Shown here piece after piece: positions 10,350 to 18,470 of a DNA stretch of 64,000 nt (the first letter of the stretch is position 1; each line of letters begins with the position of its first letter). This DNA comes from an uncultured Muribaculaceae bacterium (lineage in GTDB: Bacteria; Bacteroidota; Bacteroidia; Bacteroidales; Muribaculaceae). Where the stretch lies: contig CAJOFM010000015.1 of assembly GCA_905233915.1 (NCBI GenBank), forward strand, positions 62,001 through 126,000. Reading direction: 5' to 3'. Made by a program: the position numbers and the translations under genes. The notes below the pieces were generated by a model that had not been told where the DNA came from, searched no databases, and was given only the letters and a program-made list of their open reading frames with translations.

Positions 10350-10466
10350 ATGAAAGTTAGAGCATCTATCAAAAAGCGCAACGAGGACTGCAAGATTGTA
10401 CGTCGCAAGGGCCGCTTGTATGTGATTAACAAAAAAAATCCCAAGTTCAAACAGCGTCAGGGATAA
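10350..10466 (+). CDS. rpmJ: 50S ribosomal protein L36
   Basis: 38 residues, from the ATG at 10350 to the TAA ending at 10466. It starts [17 protein letters not shown] and ends NPKFKQRQG. Only one cysteine is present, so this is the zinc-free form; the CxxC...C...H ligands of E. coli L36 are replaced. It lies between infA and rpsM. Confidence 0.96.
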   Translation: MKVRASIKKRNEDCKIVRRKGRLYVINKKNPKFKQRQG

Positions 10467-10476
10467 AAAAAAGTAT

Positions 10477-10484
10477 TAACTTTG
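10477..10484 (+). promoter_or_regulatory. Possible internal promoter before rpsM (-7 element)
   Basis: TAACTTTG matches the Bacteroidota -7 consensus TAnnTTTG, 22 bp before the rpsM ATG and just after the rpmJ stop. No good -33 TTTG lies at the usual distance, so this is a weak call. It would allow separate expression of the rpsM-rpsK-rpsD-rpoA-rplQ block. Confidence 0.4.
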
Positions 10485-10505
10485 CAAAAATTTTTGAATT
10501 AATAT

Positions 10506-10871
10506 ATGGCAGTAAGAATTGTCGGGGTTGATATTCCCCAAAACAAGCGCGGCGTCATCGCCTTGACCTACATCTTTGGTATCGGGCGCAGCTCAGCCGC
10601 GGCCGGTGTCGACGAGAACACCCGTGTGAAGGATTGGACCGATGCCGAGGCAGCCGCCGTGCGTGAGGTCATCGGTAACGAATACAAAGTGGAGGGTGAC
10701 CTGCGCAGCGAGGTCCAGATGAACATCAAGCGATTGATGGACATCGGTTGCTATCGTGGCATCCGTCACCGCAATGGCCTCCCCGTGCGTGGCCAGAGCA
10801 CCAAGAACAATGCCCGTACCCGCAAGGGCCGCAAGAAAACTGTTGCTAACAAGAAGAAAGCTACTAAATAA
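10506..10871 (+). CDS. rpsM: 30S ribosomal protein S13
   Basis: 121 residues, with [20 protein letters not shown] at the start, [20 protein letters not shown] near 79-98, and a basic lysine-rich tail. S13 forms inter-subunit bridges in the head of the small subunit. First gene of the alpha block. Confidence 0.97.
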   Translation: MAVRIVGVDIPQNKRGVIALTYIFGIGRSSAAAGVDENTRVKDWTDAEAAAVREVIGNEYKVEGDLRSEVQMNIKRLMDIGCYRGIRHRNGLPVRGQSTKNNARTRKGRKKTVANKKKATK

Positions 10872-10883
10872 CATTATTGAATT

Positions 10884-11273
10884 ATGGCTAAAAAGACAGT
10901 CGCAGCTAAGAAGAGAGTCGTTCGTGTTGACGGTATTGGTCAACTGCACGTGCATTCTTCATTCAACAACATCATTGTGTGCCTCGCCAATGGTGAGGGA
11001 CAGGTAATCTCCTGGTCATCGGCTGGCAAGATGGGTTTCCGTGGTTCTAAGAAGAACACCCCCTACGCCGCTCAGATGGCTGCCGAAGATTGCGCTAAGG
11101 TCGCTTATGACCTCGGCTTGCGCAAGGTGAAGGCCTACGTCAAGGGTCCGGGTAATGGACGTGAGTCTGCAATCCGCACCGTGCATGGCGCCGGCATCGC
11201 TGTTACCGAGATCATCGACGTCACACCGCTGCCCCACAACGGTTGCCGTCCTCCCAAGAGAAGAAGGGTCTAA
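10884..11273 (+). CDS. rpsK: 30S ribosomal protein S11
   Basis: 129 residues with the S11 signatures [20 protein letters not shown] (about 19-38) and [15 protein letters not shown] at the end. S11 lies on the platform beside the E site. It is followed by a 171-bp non-coding stretch before rpsD. Confidence 0.97.
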   Translation: MAKKTVAAKKRVVRVDGIGQLHVHSSFNNIIVCLANGEGQVISWSSAGKMGFRGSKKNTPYAAQMAAEDCAKVAYDLGLRKVKAYVKGPGNGRESAIRTVHGAGIAVTEIIDVTPLPHNGCRPPKRRRV

Positions 11274-11444
11274 GCGAGTTAGACGCTTCCATCGCTACTC
11301 TGTTTCAACAGGTTTTTGTTAACAAACTTTTTTTCGCGAATCTCTATCAGTGAATGGATTGCATTTTTAACGACCTCTCTGCAATCGCGGCTGCACTGAA
11401 GCGATTCCAATTCACAATGTTAATTATTTTTTAAGAAAAAGACT
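11274..11444 (+). promoter_or_regulatory. Possible autoregulatory leader of rpsD
   Basis: This is by far the longest spacer in the ribosomal cluster (171 bp; the others are mostly under 60). It contains inverted segments such as GATTGCA...TGCAATC around 11355-11395. S4-binding leaders ahead of rpsD have been proposed in Bacteroidia. I cannot fold it here, so the assignment is inference from position, length and visible dyads. Confidence 0.4.
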
Positions 11445-12053
11445 ATGGCTAGATACACCGGTCCAAAATCTAAGATTGCCCGCAAACTGGGTGAACCCAT
11501 CTTCGGCGAAGACAAGTACTTTGCCAAGAAGAATTATCCCCCGGGCCAGCATGGTGCCAACCGTCGCCGCAAGATGTCGGAGTACGGCACGCAGCTTCGC
11601 GAAAAACAGAAGGCTAAGTACACCTATGGTGTCCTTGAGCGCCAGTTCCGCAACCTCTTCAACAAGGCTTCGCGCATGAAGGGTGTTACGGGTGAGGTCC
11701 TCCTGCAGCTTCTCGAGGCAAGGCTCGACAACGTTGTTTATCGTCTGGGTATTGCTCCCACTCGTGCTGCTGCTCGTCAGCTCGTTCTGCATCGCCACAT
11801 CACCGTTGATGGCAAGGTGGTTAACATCCCTTCCTACTCGGTGAGCGAGGGTCAGATCGTCGCTGTTCGTGAGAAGTCCAAGTCGCTTGAGGTCATCCAA
11901 GACGCTCTCGCTGGCTTCAACCACAGCAAGTACCCCTGGATCGAATGGGACGAGAACGTCAAGGGCGGCAAGCTCTTGCACATGCCCGTTCGTGAAGACA
12001 TCCCTGAGAATATCAAGGAGCAGTTGATCGTCGAGTTGTATTCTAAACAGTAA
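11445..12053 (+). CDS. rpsD: 30S ribosomal protein S4
   Basis: 202 residues. The N-terminal [18 protein letters not shown] and an S4 RNA-binding domain ([20 protein letters not shown], about 90-109) are clear. S4 nucleates assembly of the 30S body and is a known translational autoregulator in several phyla. The long upstream spacer fits that role here (inference). Confidence 0.97.
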   Translation: MARYTGPKSKIARKLGEPIFGEDKYFAKKNYPPGQHGANRRRKMSEYGTQLREKQKAKYTYGVLERQFRNLFNKASRMKGVTGEVLLQLLEARLDNVVYRLGIAPTRAAARQLVLHRHITVDGKVVNIPSYSVSEGQIVAVREKSKSLEVIQDALAGFNHSKYPWIEWDENVKGGKLLHMPVREDIPENIKEQLIVELYSKQ

Positions 12054-12064
12054 AATTTTTATCC

Positions 12065-13057
12065 ATGGCTATTTTAGCATTTCAGAAACCCGACAAAGTC
12101 TTAATGTTGGAAGCCGACAACTCGTTCGGCAAGTTCGAGTTCCGACCCTTGGAGCCTGGCTACGGTGTCACCGTTGGTAACGCCCTGCGCCGCATCCTCC
12201 TCTCGGGACTTGAGGGCTTTGCGATTTGCAGCATCCGCATCGACGGCGTGCAGCACGAGTTCGCTACCATCCCCGGGGTTAAGGAAGATGTCACTAACAT
12301 GATTCTCAACCTCAAGAAGGTGCGCCTCAAACGCATTGTTGAAGACACCGACACCGAGAAGGCAGTTGTCAAGGTTTCAGGTCAGAGCGTCTTCAAGGCC
12401 GGTGACATCGGCAAGGTTCTCAGCGCATTCGAGGTGCTCAACCCCGAGCTCGAGATCTGCCACATCGACCCCAGCTGCAGTTTCCAGATCGAACTCTCGA
12501 TCAACAAGGGCAGGGGCTATGTTCCCGCCGAGGAGAACCGCAACGCCAATGACCCCATCGATGTGATCGCCATCGACTCGATCTACACGCCCATCTTGAA
12601 CGTGAAGACCGCCGTCGAGAACTTCCGTGTCGAGCAAAAGACTGACTACGAGAAGCTTATCATCGAGATCACCACCGATGGTTCCATTCATCCCAAGGAC
12701 GCCCTCAAGGGTGCTGCCGAGATCCTCATTCAGCACTTCCAGCTCTTCACCGACCGTGAGATTGTCCTCGACAACACCGAGGCCAACGGCAACGAGGAGT
12801 TTGATGAGGAGGTATTGAAGATGAGGCAGCTGCTCAAGACCAAACTTGTTGACATGGACCTCTCAGTCCGCGCGCTCAACTGCCTCAAGTCGGCCGAAGT
12901 TGAGACCCTCGGCGAGCTCGTGGTCTTCAACAAGACCGACCTGCTCAAGTTCCGCAACTTCGGTAAGAAGTCGCTCAGCGAGCTTGAGGAGCTGTTGGCC
13001 ACACTCAATCTGCACTTTGGCATGGATATCACTAAATACAAATTAGATAAAGAGTAA
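12065..13057 (+). CDS. rpoA: DNA-directed RNA polymerase subunit alpha
   Basis: 330 residues with both domains. The N-terminal dimerisation domain includes [20 protein letters not shown] (about 33-52). The C-terminal domain that contacts DNA and activators carries [19 protein letters not shown] (about 265-283) and the [16 protein letters not shown] helix. It lies between rpsD and rplQ. Confidence 0.98.
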   Translation: MAILAFQKPDKVLMLEADNSFGKFEFRPLEPGYGVTVGNALRRILLSGLEGFAICSIRIDGVQHEFATIPGVKEDVTNMILNLKKVRLKRIVEDTDTEKAVVKVSGQSVFKAGDIGKVLSAFEVLNPELEICHIDPSCSFQIELSINKGRGYVPAEENRNANDPIDVIAIDSIYTPILNVKTAVENFRVEQKTDYEKLIIEITTDGSIHPKDALKGAAEILIQHFQLFTDREIVLDNTEANGNEEFDEEVLKMRQLLKTKLVDMDLSVRALNCLKSAEVETLGELVVFNKTDLLKFRNFGKKSLSELEELLATLNLHFGMDITKYKLDKE

Positions 13058-13062
13058 TAACG

Positions 13063-13575
13063 ATGAGACACAATAAGAAATTCAACCATCTGAGCCGTAA
13101 GAGCGCCCACCGTGATGCCATGTTGGCCAACATGACCATCTCCCTCATCATGCACAAGCGCATCGTCACGACCCTCGCTAAGGCTAAGGCCCTGCGCGTG
13201 TATGCCGAGCCCCTGATCAATAAGACCAAGGACGACACCACCGCTAACCGCCGCCTCGTCTTCAAGCACCTCCAGAACAAGGAGGCCGTCAAGGAACTCT
13301 TCTCGACCGTTGCTGCTAAGGTGGCCGACCGTCCCGGTGGCTACACCCGCATCCTCAAGCTCGGCAACCGTCTGGGTGACAACGCCAAGACCTGCTTCAT
13401 TGAGCTCGTTGACTTCAATGAGGCCATGCTCGAGGCCAAGAACCAGGAGAAGGCCGCTGCCAAGAAGAGCACCCGCCGCAGCCGCAAGAAAGCTGCCGCT
13501 CCCGCTGCCGAAGCTCCCGCTCCCGCAGCCGAGGCCGCTGCTCCCGCCGAGGAGGCTCCCAAGACCGAAGAATAA
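13063..13575 (+). CDS. rplQ: 50S ribosomal protein L17
   Basis: 170 residues. The first 120 or so are standard L17 ([20 protein letters not shown]). The rest is an Ala/Pro/Glu-rich low-complexity tail (about 125-170) that E. coli L17 lacks and that is common in Bacteroidota. It is the last gene of the cluster; a terminator follows 26 bp later. Confidence 0.97.
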   Translation: MRHNKKFNHLSRKSAHRDAMLANMTISLIMHKRIVTTLAKAKALRVYAEPLINKTKDDTTANRRLVFKHLQNKEAVKELFSTVAAKVADRPGGYTRILKLGNRLGDNAKTCFIELVDFNEAMLEAKNQEKAAAKKSTRRSRKKAAAPAAEAPAPAAEAAAPAEEAPKTEE

Positions 13576-13601
13576 TCAACACTTCGATTATACTAGATAT
13601 C

Positions 13602-13637
13602 AAGAAACCCCGATGCCAACTGGCGTCGGGGTTTCTT
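13602..13637 (+). terminator. Terminator after rplQ
   Basis: A 12-bp perfect stem (AAGAAACCCCGA with TCGGGGTTTCTT), extended by three further G-C pairs around a short AACT loop, ends in TTTCTT. It closes the ribosomal operon and could also stop transcripts from the convergent lipoprotein gene. Confidence 0.85.
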
Positions 13638-13684
13638 GCGTTATGATGGGCTGTCCCGCTAGGGGGACAATCACGCGTTCATGG

Positions 13685-14047
13685 TCATCGCTTGGTAGCG
13701 GTGTCAGGTGTCTCCTGCACCGGTACTTCGGTCGGTTTCAGGACAGGCAGGTCCTGCGAGACCTTCTGCAGCAGTTCCTCGTCGGTATTGAGCGTGTCGC
13801 CATCGGGCGAGATGACATACATCGCCTCATAGTCCGGCTCCTTGCCTAGGTTGGCCATGATGACTTTCTCCATGCGGTCAAAGTACAGCTTCAGCGCCTC
13901 GGTGTTATTCTTTGCCGAGAACTCCTCCACCTTCTCCTTGCCGTCCTTGCCCAACGTCACAAACTTGTAACTCTTGGGCTTCTCGTTGCACGATAACACG
14001 CAGCAGCACACGACTGCCACCAGCAGGATGGATAAGATTTTCTTCAT
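13685..14047 (-). CDS. Small lipoprotein of unknown function
   Basis: 120 residues. A hydrophobic signal ends in a lipobox at about Cys20 (VCCCVLSC), so export and lipidation are likely. The mature part is charged (KDGKEKVEEFSAKNNTEAL) and resembles no family I recognise. It follows the ROK kinase gene by 15 bp in the same direction, so the two are probably co-transcribed; a functional link is not evident. Confidence 0.75.
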   Translation of the reverse strand: MKKILSILLVAVVCCCVLSCNEKPKSYKFVTLGKDGKEKVEEFSAKNNTEALKLYFDRMEKVIMANLGKEPDYEAMYVISPDGDTLNTDEELLQKVSQDLPVLKPTEVPVQETPDTATKR

Positions 14048-14062
14048 GTCGCGGTAGCGTGA

Positions 14063-15031
14063 TTAACCGTTATCCTTGATTTCCCAACCCAGAGCGCTGG
14101 CGCCCAGCACGGCAGCATCACTCTCCTTGAGCTCACTGATGAGAATCTTCACTTTACCCTTGTAGATGCCCAGCACGTTGCGGTCAAAGGCCTCCTTAAC
14201 GGGGTTCATGATCAGGTCACCGCTCTTGGTCAGGCCGCCGAACAGCACAAATGCCTCAGGACTCGAGAAGTTGGTGAAGTCAGCCAATGCCTCGCCCAGG
14301 ATCGTACCCGTGTAAACAAAGATCTCCTTAGCCAACTTGTCACCAGCGATAGCGCAGTCATACACATCCTTGCTCGTGATGGCCTCGATGTCATAGTCGC
14401 GCAGCTTCGAGGGCTCGTCGCGCAGCTCCAGGAACTCGCGTGCCGTGCGTGCCACGCCCGTTGCCGAGCAGTAGGCCTCCAAGCAGCCCGTGCGGCCACA
14501 ACCACACACGCGGCCGTTGGTGCGCTTCACGATCACATGGCCCAGCTCACCGGCAAAGCCGTCGTGACCGTACACCATCTGGCCGTTTACCACGATACCG
14601 CTACCCACACCGGTGCCCAACGTGATCATGATGAAATCCTTCATGCCGCGTGCCACACCATAGGTCATCTCGCCGATGGCAGCAGCGTTAGCGTCGTTGG
14701 TGATCAGGCAGGGGATGCCAAACTTCTCGGTCACCATGTCGGCCAGGGGAATGGGGGTGGGCCAGGGCAGGTTCGGAGCCTGGTCAATCAAGCCCGTGTA
14801 GTAGTTGCCGTTGGGAGCACCGATGCCGATGCCGTTGATCTTGCCCTCAGCGTCATTCTCCTTGATGAGGCGCGTCAACTCACCGTGCAGCTCATCGATG
14901 TAGTCCTTGAATTCACTATGTTTCGCAGTCTTGATAGAACTGCTTGCAATCACGTTGCCGCGAGCGTCCACGATGCCGAACACCGTGTTTGTGCCGCCCA
15001 TGTCGATACCGATAACATAAGGTTTTGCCAT
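14063..15031 (-). CDS. ROK-family sugar kinase (glucokinase-like)
   Basis: 322 residues. The N-terminal ATP-binding GIDMGGTNTVFGIVD (about 7-21), the catalytic Asp region NDANAAA (about 110-116) and the ROK zinc motif CGCGRTGCLEAY (about 175-186) are intact, so an active hexose kinase is likely. Glucokinase is the best guess, but ROK members also act on N-acetylmannosamine or allose and the sugar cannot be read from sequence. A -7 element (TACCTTTG on the minus strand) lies at 15089-15096. Confidence 0.88.
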   Translation of the reverse strand: MAKPYVIGIDMGGTNTVFGIVDARGNVIASSSIKTAKHSEFKDYIDELHGELTRLIKENDAEGKINGIGIGAPNGNYYTGLIDQAPNLPWPTPIPLADMVTEKFGIPCLITNDANAAAIGEMTYGVARGMKDFIMITLGTGVGSGIVVNGQMVYGHDGFAGELGHVIVKRTNGRVCGCGRTGCLEAYCSATGVARTAREFLELRDEPSKLRDYDIEAITSKDVYDCAIAGDKLAKEIFVYTGTILGEALADFTNFSSPEAFVLFGGLTKSGDLIMNPVKEAFDRNVLGIYKGKVKILISELKESDAAVLGASALGWEIKDNG

Positions 15032-15088
15032 GATTTTGGTTCTTTTTTTATAGGTTGATAATAAGTCAAATAATCTATACTTGAATCA

Positions 15089-15096
15089 CAAAGGTA
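15089..15096 (-). promoter_or_regulatory. -7 promoter element of the ROK kinase gene
   Basis: CAAAGGTA on the + strand reads TACCTTTG on the minus strand, an exact TAnnTTTG match 58 bp upstream of the start. No clear -33 TTTG is visible. Confidence 0.5.
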
Positions 15097-15177
15097 ATAA
15101 AACTTTTCAGTTTTTATACTATACCTTTCTGTTTTTTATCTTCACACCTCTATTCTCAACAGTTATGGAACTTTGGT

Positions 15178-17559
15178 TTAGAAGCTGGCGGAGAGGCGGA
15201 CGTTGAGCTGGCGGCGGGTGAGGTAGTTGGGGACGGCGTACTGGATGTCGTTGACGTCGGTGACCCAGTAGTAGCTGCTCACGTTGGAGATGTCCATGAG
15301 GTTGAACACGTCAAAGCCGAGCCAGATTTCCTTGAAATGGCTGAACAGGCCGCTGTAGGGGCGGTTGTCCTTGCCGATGAGTTCGTAACTCAAGCCGATG
15401 TCCACGCGCTTGTAGGCAGGCTGGCGCACGTAGGAGTCAGCGCGCGTCAAGTGGGGCGCCGTGGTGGGCAGACCGTCACTCAGGATGCCCTTGAGGCTGA
15501 ACTTCAGGCGCGGGATGCTGGGGAAGTAGTCGGTGAAGAATAGGGCGAAACTGTAGCGCTGGTCGGTGGGGCGCGGCACCTTCACGCCGTTCAGGTCTTC
15601 CTGGGTCTTCATCAGCGAGAAGCTGATCCAGGAGTCGGTGCCCTCGACAAACTGGCCGAAGAGCTTCATGTCAAGACCGGCAATATAACCCTTGGAGGAA
15701 TTGACGCCGCTATAGACGAGCTTGAGGTTGTCAATCTCGTAGGGGATGAGGTTGGAGAGGCTCTTGTAGTAGGCCTCGGCCGTGAACTTGAAGGGGCGGT
15801 CGAGCGCGCGGAAGGTGTAGTCGCTACCCAGGATGACCTGGATGCTGCGCTGCGACTTGATGTCCTTGTTGAGTAGGATGTTGCGGTTGCCCAGTGTGTC
15901 CATCAGCTGTTGGCGGTATTCCTTATAGAACGGGGCCTGGTAATAGACGCCGCCAGCCAGACGCAGCGACAGGTTGCCGTTGCGCTCGGGCACGAAGCCC
16001 AGACTCATGCGGGGCGACACGAGGGTCTCACCGTTGAAGTTCCAATGCGACAGACGCACGCCCGCGTTGAGTGACCAGTAGCCGGCACCCGTGGTGAATC
16101 GCCAGGTGTCCATGAGCCAGCCGGCGATGCGCGTGGTGTTCAGGTCGTTGCTCGACGTCTCGGTGAAGATGACGTTGACCTGGTCGGGAATGTGGGGCAG
16201 GGAATAGCCCGCACTGTCGCGCCACTGCCACTGGCGGGAACGGTCGTAGATGTCCTCCTTGCGCATCGAGACGCCATAGGAGATGCTGTTGTTGTTGATG
16301 CCGATGTTGCCGCGCAGGGTCAGGTCCATCACATTCATCTTCAATCGCGTGCGCTCATGCTCGTGGTACTTGCCCACGCCCAGTTCCTGTCCGGCCTGGT
16401 CGAGCCAATACTCGCCGTGGATGTCATAGGAAACGAGCTCGTCGGTGCGGTAGCCCGAGGCTTGCAGCGTCAGGTTGGTTCCCTTGTCATTGAAGGCGTA
16501 GGTGATGGCACCGGCACCGAAGTAGGTCTGGAACTTATCCTTCTCGTAACCGTCAAAGAAGACGGTGAACGACTTCACGTTCTCGCTGGTACCGAAGCTG
16601 GTCTCGCGGTTCACGGGCGTGAAGCGGTAATCGTTGATGCTCACGTTGCCCAGCAGTGCGATGCGCAGCTTGTCGGTGGGCTTGAACACGAGGCTCGTCT
16701 GGTAGTCGAAATACTGCGGGTCGTACTCGCCCTTGCTCTCGAGCGAGCCCATGAGCGACGAGTTGCGCTTATAACGCACACCGTGCATCTGGCTATAGTG
16801 ACTGGTACTGTGACCCAGCATCAGGCTTCCGCCTTGCATGCTGGCTGCCAACGAGCCCTCAAAAGCTTCAGGCTCACGATAGGTGATGTCCAGCACCGAC
16901 GACATGCGGTCGCCATAGGCGGCGCTGAAACCGCCCGTTGAGAAGTCCACCTTGCGTACCATGTCGGGGTTGATGATACTCATACCCTCCTGCTGTCCCG
17001 AGCTGATGAGCTGCGGGCGATAGACCTCGATGCCGTTGATATAGACGCTGTTCTCATCGTAGGAGCCTCCTCGCACCATGTACTGTGAGCTCATCTCGTT
17101 CTTGGAGCTCACGCCGGCCATGGTGGTGAGCACGGCCTCGACACTGCCGCCCGAGGCGTCGGGTGTGCGTTTCAGCATGTCCACGTCGATGCCCTGCATG
17201 CCAGTGGTCTGCTTCTTATACTCAGTGATTTCCACCTCGCCCAGTTCCAGTGTTTTCTCATACAGTTTGGGGTTGATGGTCACGGTGCCCTCGGGCTTGA
17301 TGAGCTGGCGTGTCACTGTGGAGTAGCCTAGACACGAGAACTCGACCATGATGGTGTCGGCTTTGGGGACCGTCATCTCATATTGGCCCTTGGTGTCGGT
17401 ATTGGTGCCCACAGCGGTGCCCAGCAGACGCACCGTCGCAAACTCGATGGGCTGTCCGGCGGCATCAACGACAGTACCGGTGATTTTGACCTGAGAAAAC
17501 ACGGTGATGGCGCACAACAGGCACGCCATCAGTGATAATATGCGGGATTGGAATTTCAT
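15178..17559 (-). CDS. TonB-dependent outer-membrane receptor with carboxypeptidase-like N domain
   Basis: 793 residues. A signal peptide (about 1-22) is followed by a carboxypeptidase-regulatory-like domain (VKITGTVVDAAGQPIEFATV, about 24-43). Next is a TonB plug (VLTTMAGVSSKNEMSSQYMV near 143-162; VYINGIEVYRP), then a long beta-barrel ending in aromatic-rich strands and a terminal Phe. It imports an unidentified ligand across the outer membrane. No SusD partner lies beside it, so it is not an ordinary SusCD pair. An operator-like palindrome sits 7 bp before the start. Confidence 0.9.
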   Translation of the reverse strand: MKFQSRILSLMACLLCAITVFSQVKITGTVVDAAGQPIEFATVRLLGTAVGTNTDTKGQYEMTVPKADTIMVEFSCLGYSTVTRQLIKPEGTVTINPKLYEKTLELGEVEITEYKKQTTGMQGIDVDMLKRTPDASGGSVEAVLTTMAGVSSKNEMSSQYMVRGGSYDENSVYINGIEVYRPQLISSGQQEGMSIINPDMVRKVDFSTGGFSAAYGDRMSSVLDITYREPEAFEGSLAASMQGGSLMLGHSTSHYSQMHGVRYKRNSSLMGSLESKGEYDPQYFDYQTSLVFKPTDKLRIALLGNVSINDYRFTPVNRETSFGTSENVKSFTVFFDGYEKDKFQTYFGAGAITYAFNDKGTNLTLQASGYRTDELVSYDIHGEYWLDQAGQELGVGKYHEHERTRLKMNVMDLTLRGNIGINNNSISYGVSMRKEDIYDRSRQWQWRDSAGYSLPHIPDQVNVIFTETSSNDLNTTRIAGWLMDTWRFTTGAGYWSLNAGVRLSHWNFNGETLVSPRMSLGFVPERNGNLSLRLAGGVYYQAPFYKEYRQQLMDTLGNRNILLNKDIKSQRSIQVILGSDYTFRALDRPFKFTAEAYYKSLSNLIPYEIDNLKLVYSGVNSSKGYIAGLDMKLFGQFVEGTDSWISFSLMKTQEDLNGVKVPRPTDQRYSFALFFTDYFPSIPRLKFSLKGILSDGLPTTAPHLTRADSYVRQPAYKRVDIGLSYELIGKDNRPYSGLFSHFKEIWLGFDVFNLMDISNVSSYYWVTDVNDIQYAVPNYLTRRQLNVRLSASF

Positions 17560-17566
17560 TGACTAA

Positions 17567-17587
17567 TTATGTTATATAATAACATAA
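17567..17587. promoter_or_regulatory. Operator-like palindrome before the TonB receptor
   Basis: Two perfect 9-bp arms (TTATGTTAT / ATAACATAA) flank three bases, 7 bp upstream of the receptor start codon. The position inside the leader or core promoter suggests a repressor site, or a hairpin that controls translation. No regulator gene is adjacent. Confidence 0.5.
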
Positions 17588-17627
17588 CGCAAGAACGGGC
17601 AATTTATTGCGGCAAGCCCAGGGTGCA

Positions 17628-18470
17628 TCAGTTGGCAAAGAGCGAGAACAGGTCGCGGGCATTCATCCGCGTGTAATTGGTGTTCACGCTGCGGTCAATC
17701 TTGATGTTACCGTTCCAATCGATGTTTTTATAGGTGATTGAAAGGGATAATTGCCTCTTGTCGGTGGAGGCTTTGACGTTGATGCTGTGGGCGATGTTGC
17801 CGGCCTGAGTGTTCTTCACATCGCTGTATCGGGCCTGATAGGCGGCCTCGGTGCTGCCCTGGGGCACGATGTTCAGCGACACGATATGGTTCTTCTTGTC
17901 GAATGTGAATGAGTAGCCGTAGCCCTTGTACTGCTCGTTGGCGGCCAGCGTCAAGCCAACGCCCTCGGCGGCGGCTGTCACCTGAGACTTCAGCGCCTCG
18001 TTAAGGGTGCCCTTGCCGATGAGGAAGGGGCGGCCCAGGAACATGTCCTGCACGTCGCTCACGGTGACGGGGATGCCCGAGGTCAGCAACGACACTTTCT
18101 CGGCAATGTAACGCTTGTGGACCTTGTCCACGGCATACAGGCTATCGCCGGTGATGAGCAGCTTGCCCACCTCAATGCCCAGCACGGGGCGTAGCGAGAT
18201 GTAGATGGCCTCGTCCCTCACCATGCGCACCTGAACTGACGATGAGAAACTGCTGCCAGCATTGAGCGTGATATTGCCGCCCGTCTGCATGGTTTGCCAG
18301 TTACCCAGTGTGGCGATGACAGCGTCGCATGGGTCGCTGGTCACTGTTGTCGTCGGCGTCGTGGGAGTTGTCGGATTGGGTTGGCTGGCGGCTTTCTTGA
18401 CAGTGCCGCAGGCTGTCATGGCCATCATTGTCAAGGCGATGATGGCGAGTTTAGTGAGATTATTCTTCAT
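17628..18470 (-). CDS. DUF4292-type lipoprotein
   Basis: 280 residues. A signal peptide ends at the lipobox MTACG (Cys about 21), followed by a Pro/Thr linker and a beta-rich domain (LNAGSSFSSSVQVRMVRDEA). The overall form matches the DUF4292 lipoproteins of Bacteroidota, which have a LolB-like look; function unproven. Its start overlaps the end of the TPR gene by 11 bp, so the two are translationally coupled. This TPR-DUF4292 pairing downstream of dut recurs in Bacteroidales. Confidence 0.75.
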   Translation of the reverse strand: MKNNLTKLAIIALTMMAMTACGTVKKAASQPNPTTPTTPTTTVTSDPCDAVIATLGNWQTMQTGGNITLNAGSSFSSSVQVRMVRDEAIYISLRPVLGIEVGKLLITGDSLYAVDKVHKRYIAEKVSLLTSGIPVTVSDVQDMFLGRPFLIGKGTLNEALKSQVTAAAEGVGLTLAANEQYKGYGYSFTFDKKNHIVSLNIVPQGSTEAAYQARYSDVKNTQAGNIAHSINVKASTDKRQLSLSITYKNIDWNGNIKIDRSVNTNYTRMNARDLFSLFAN

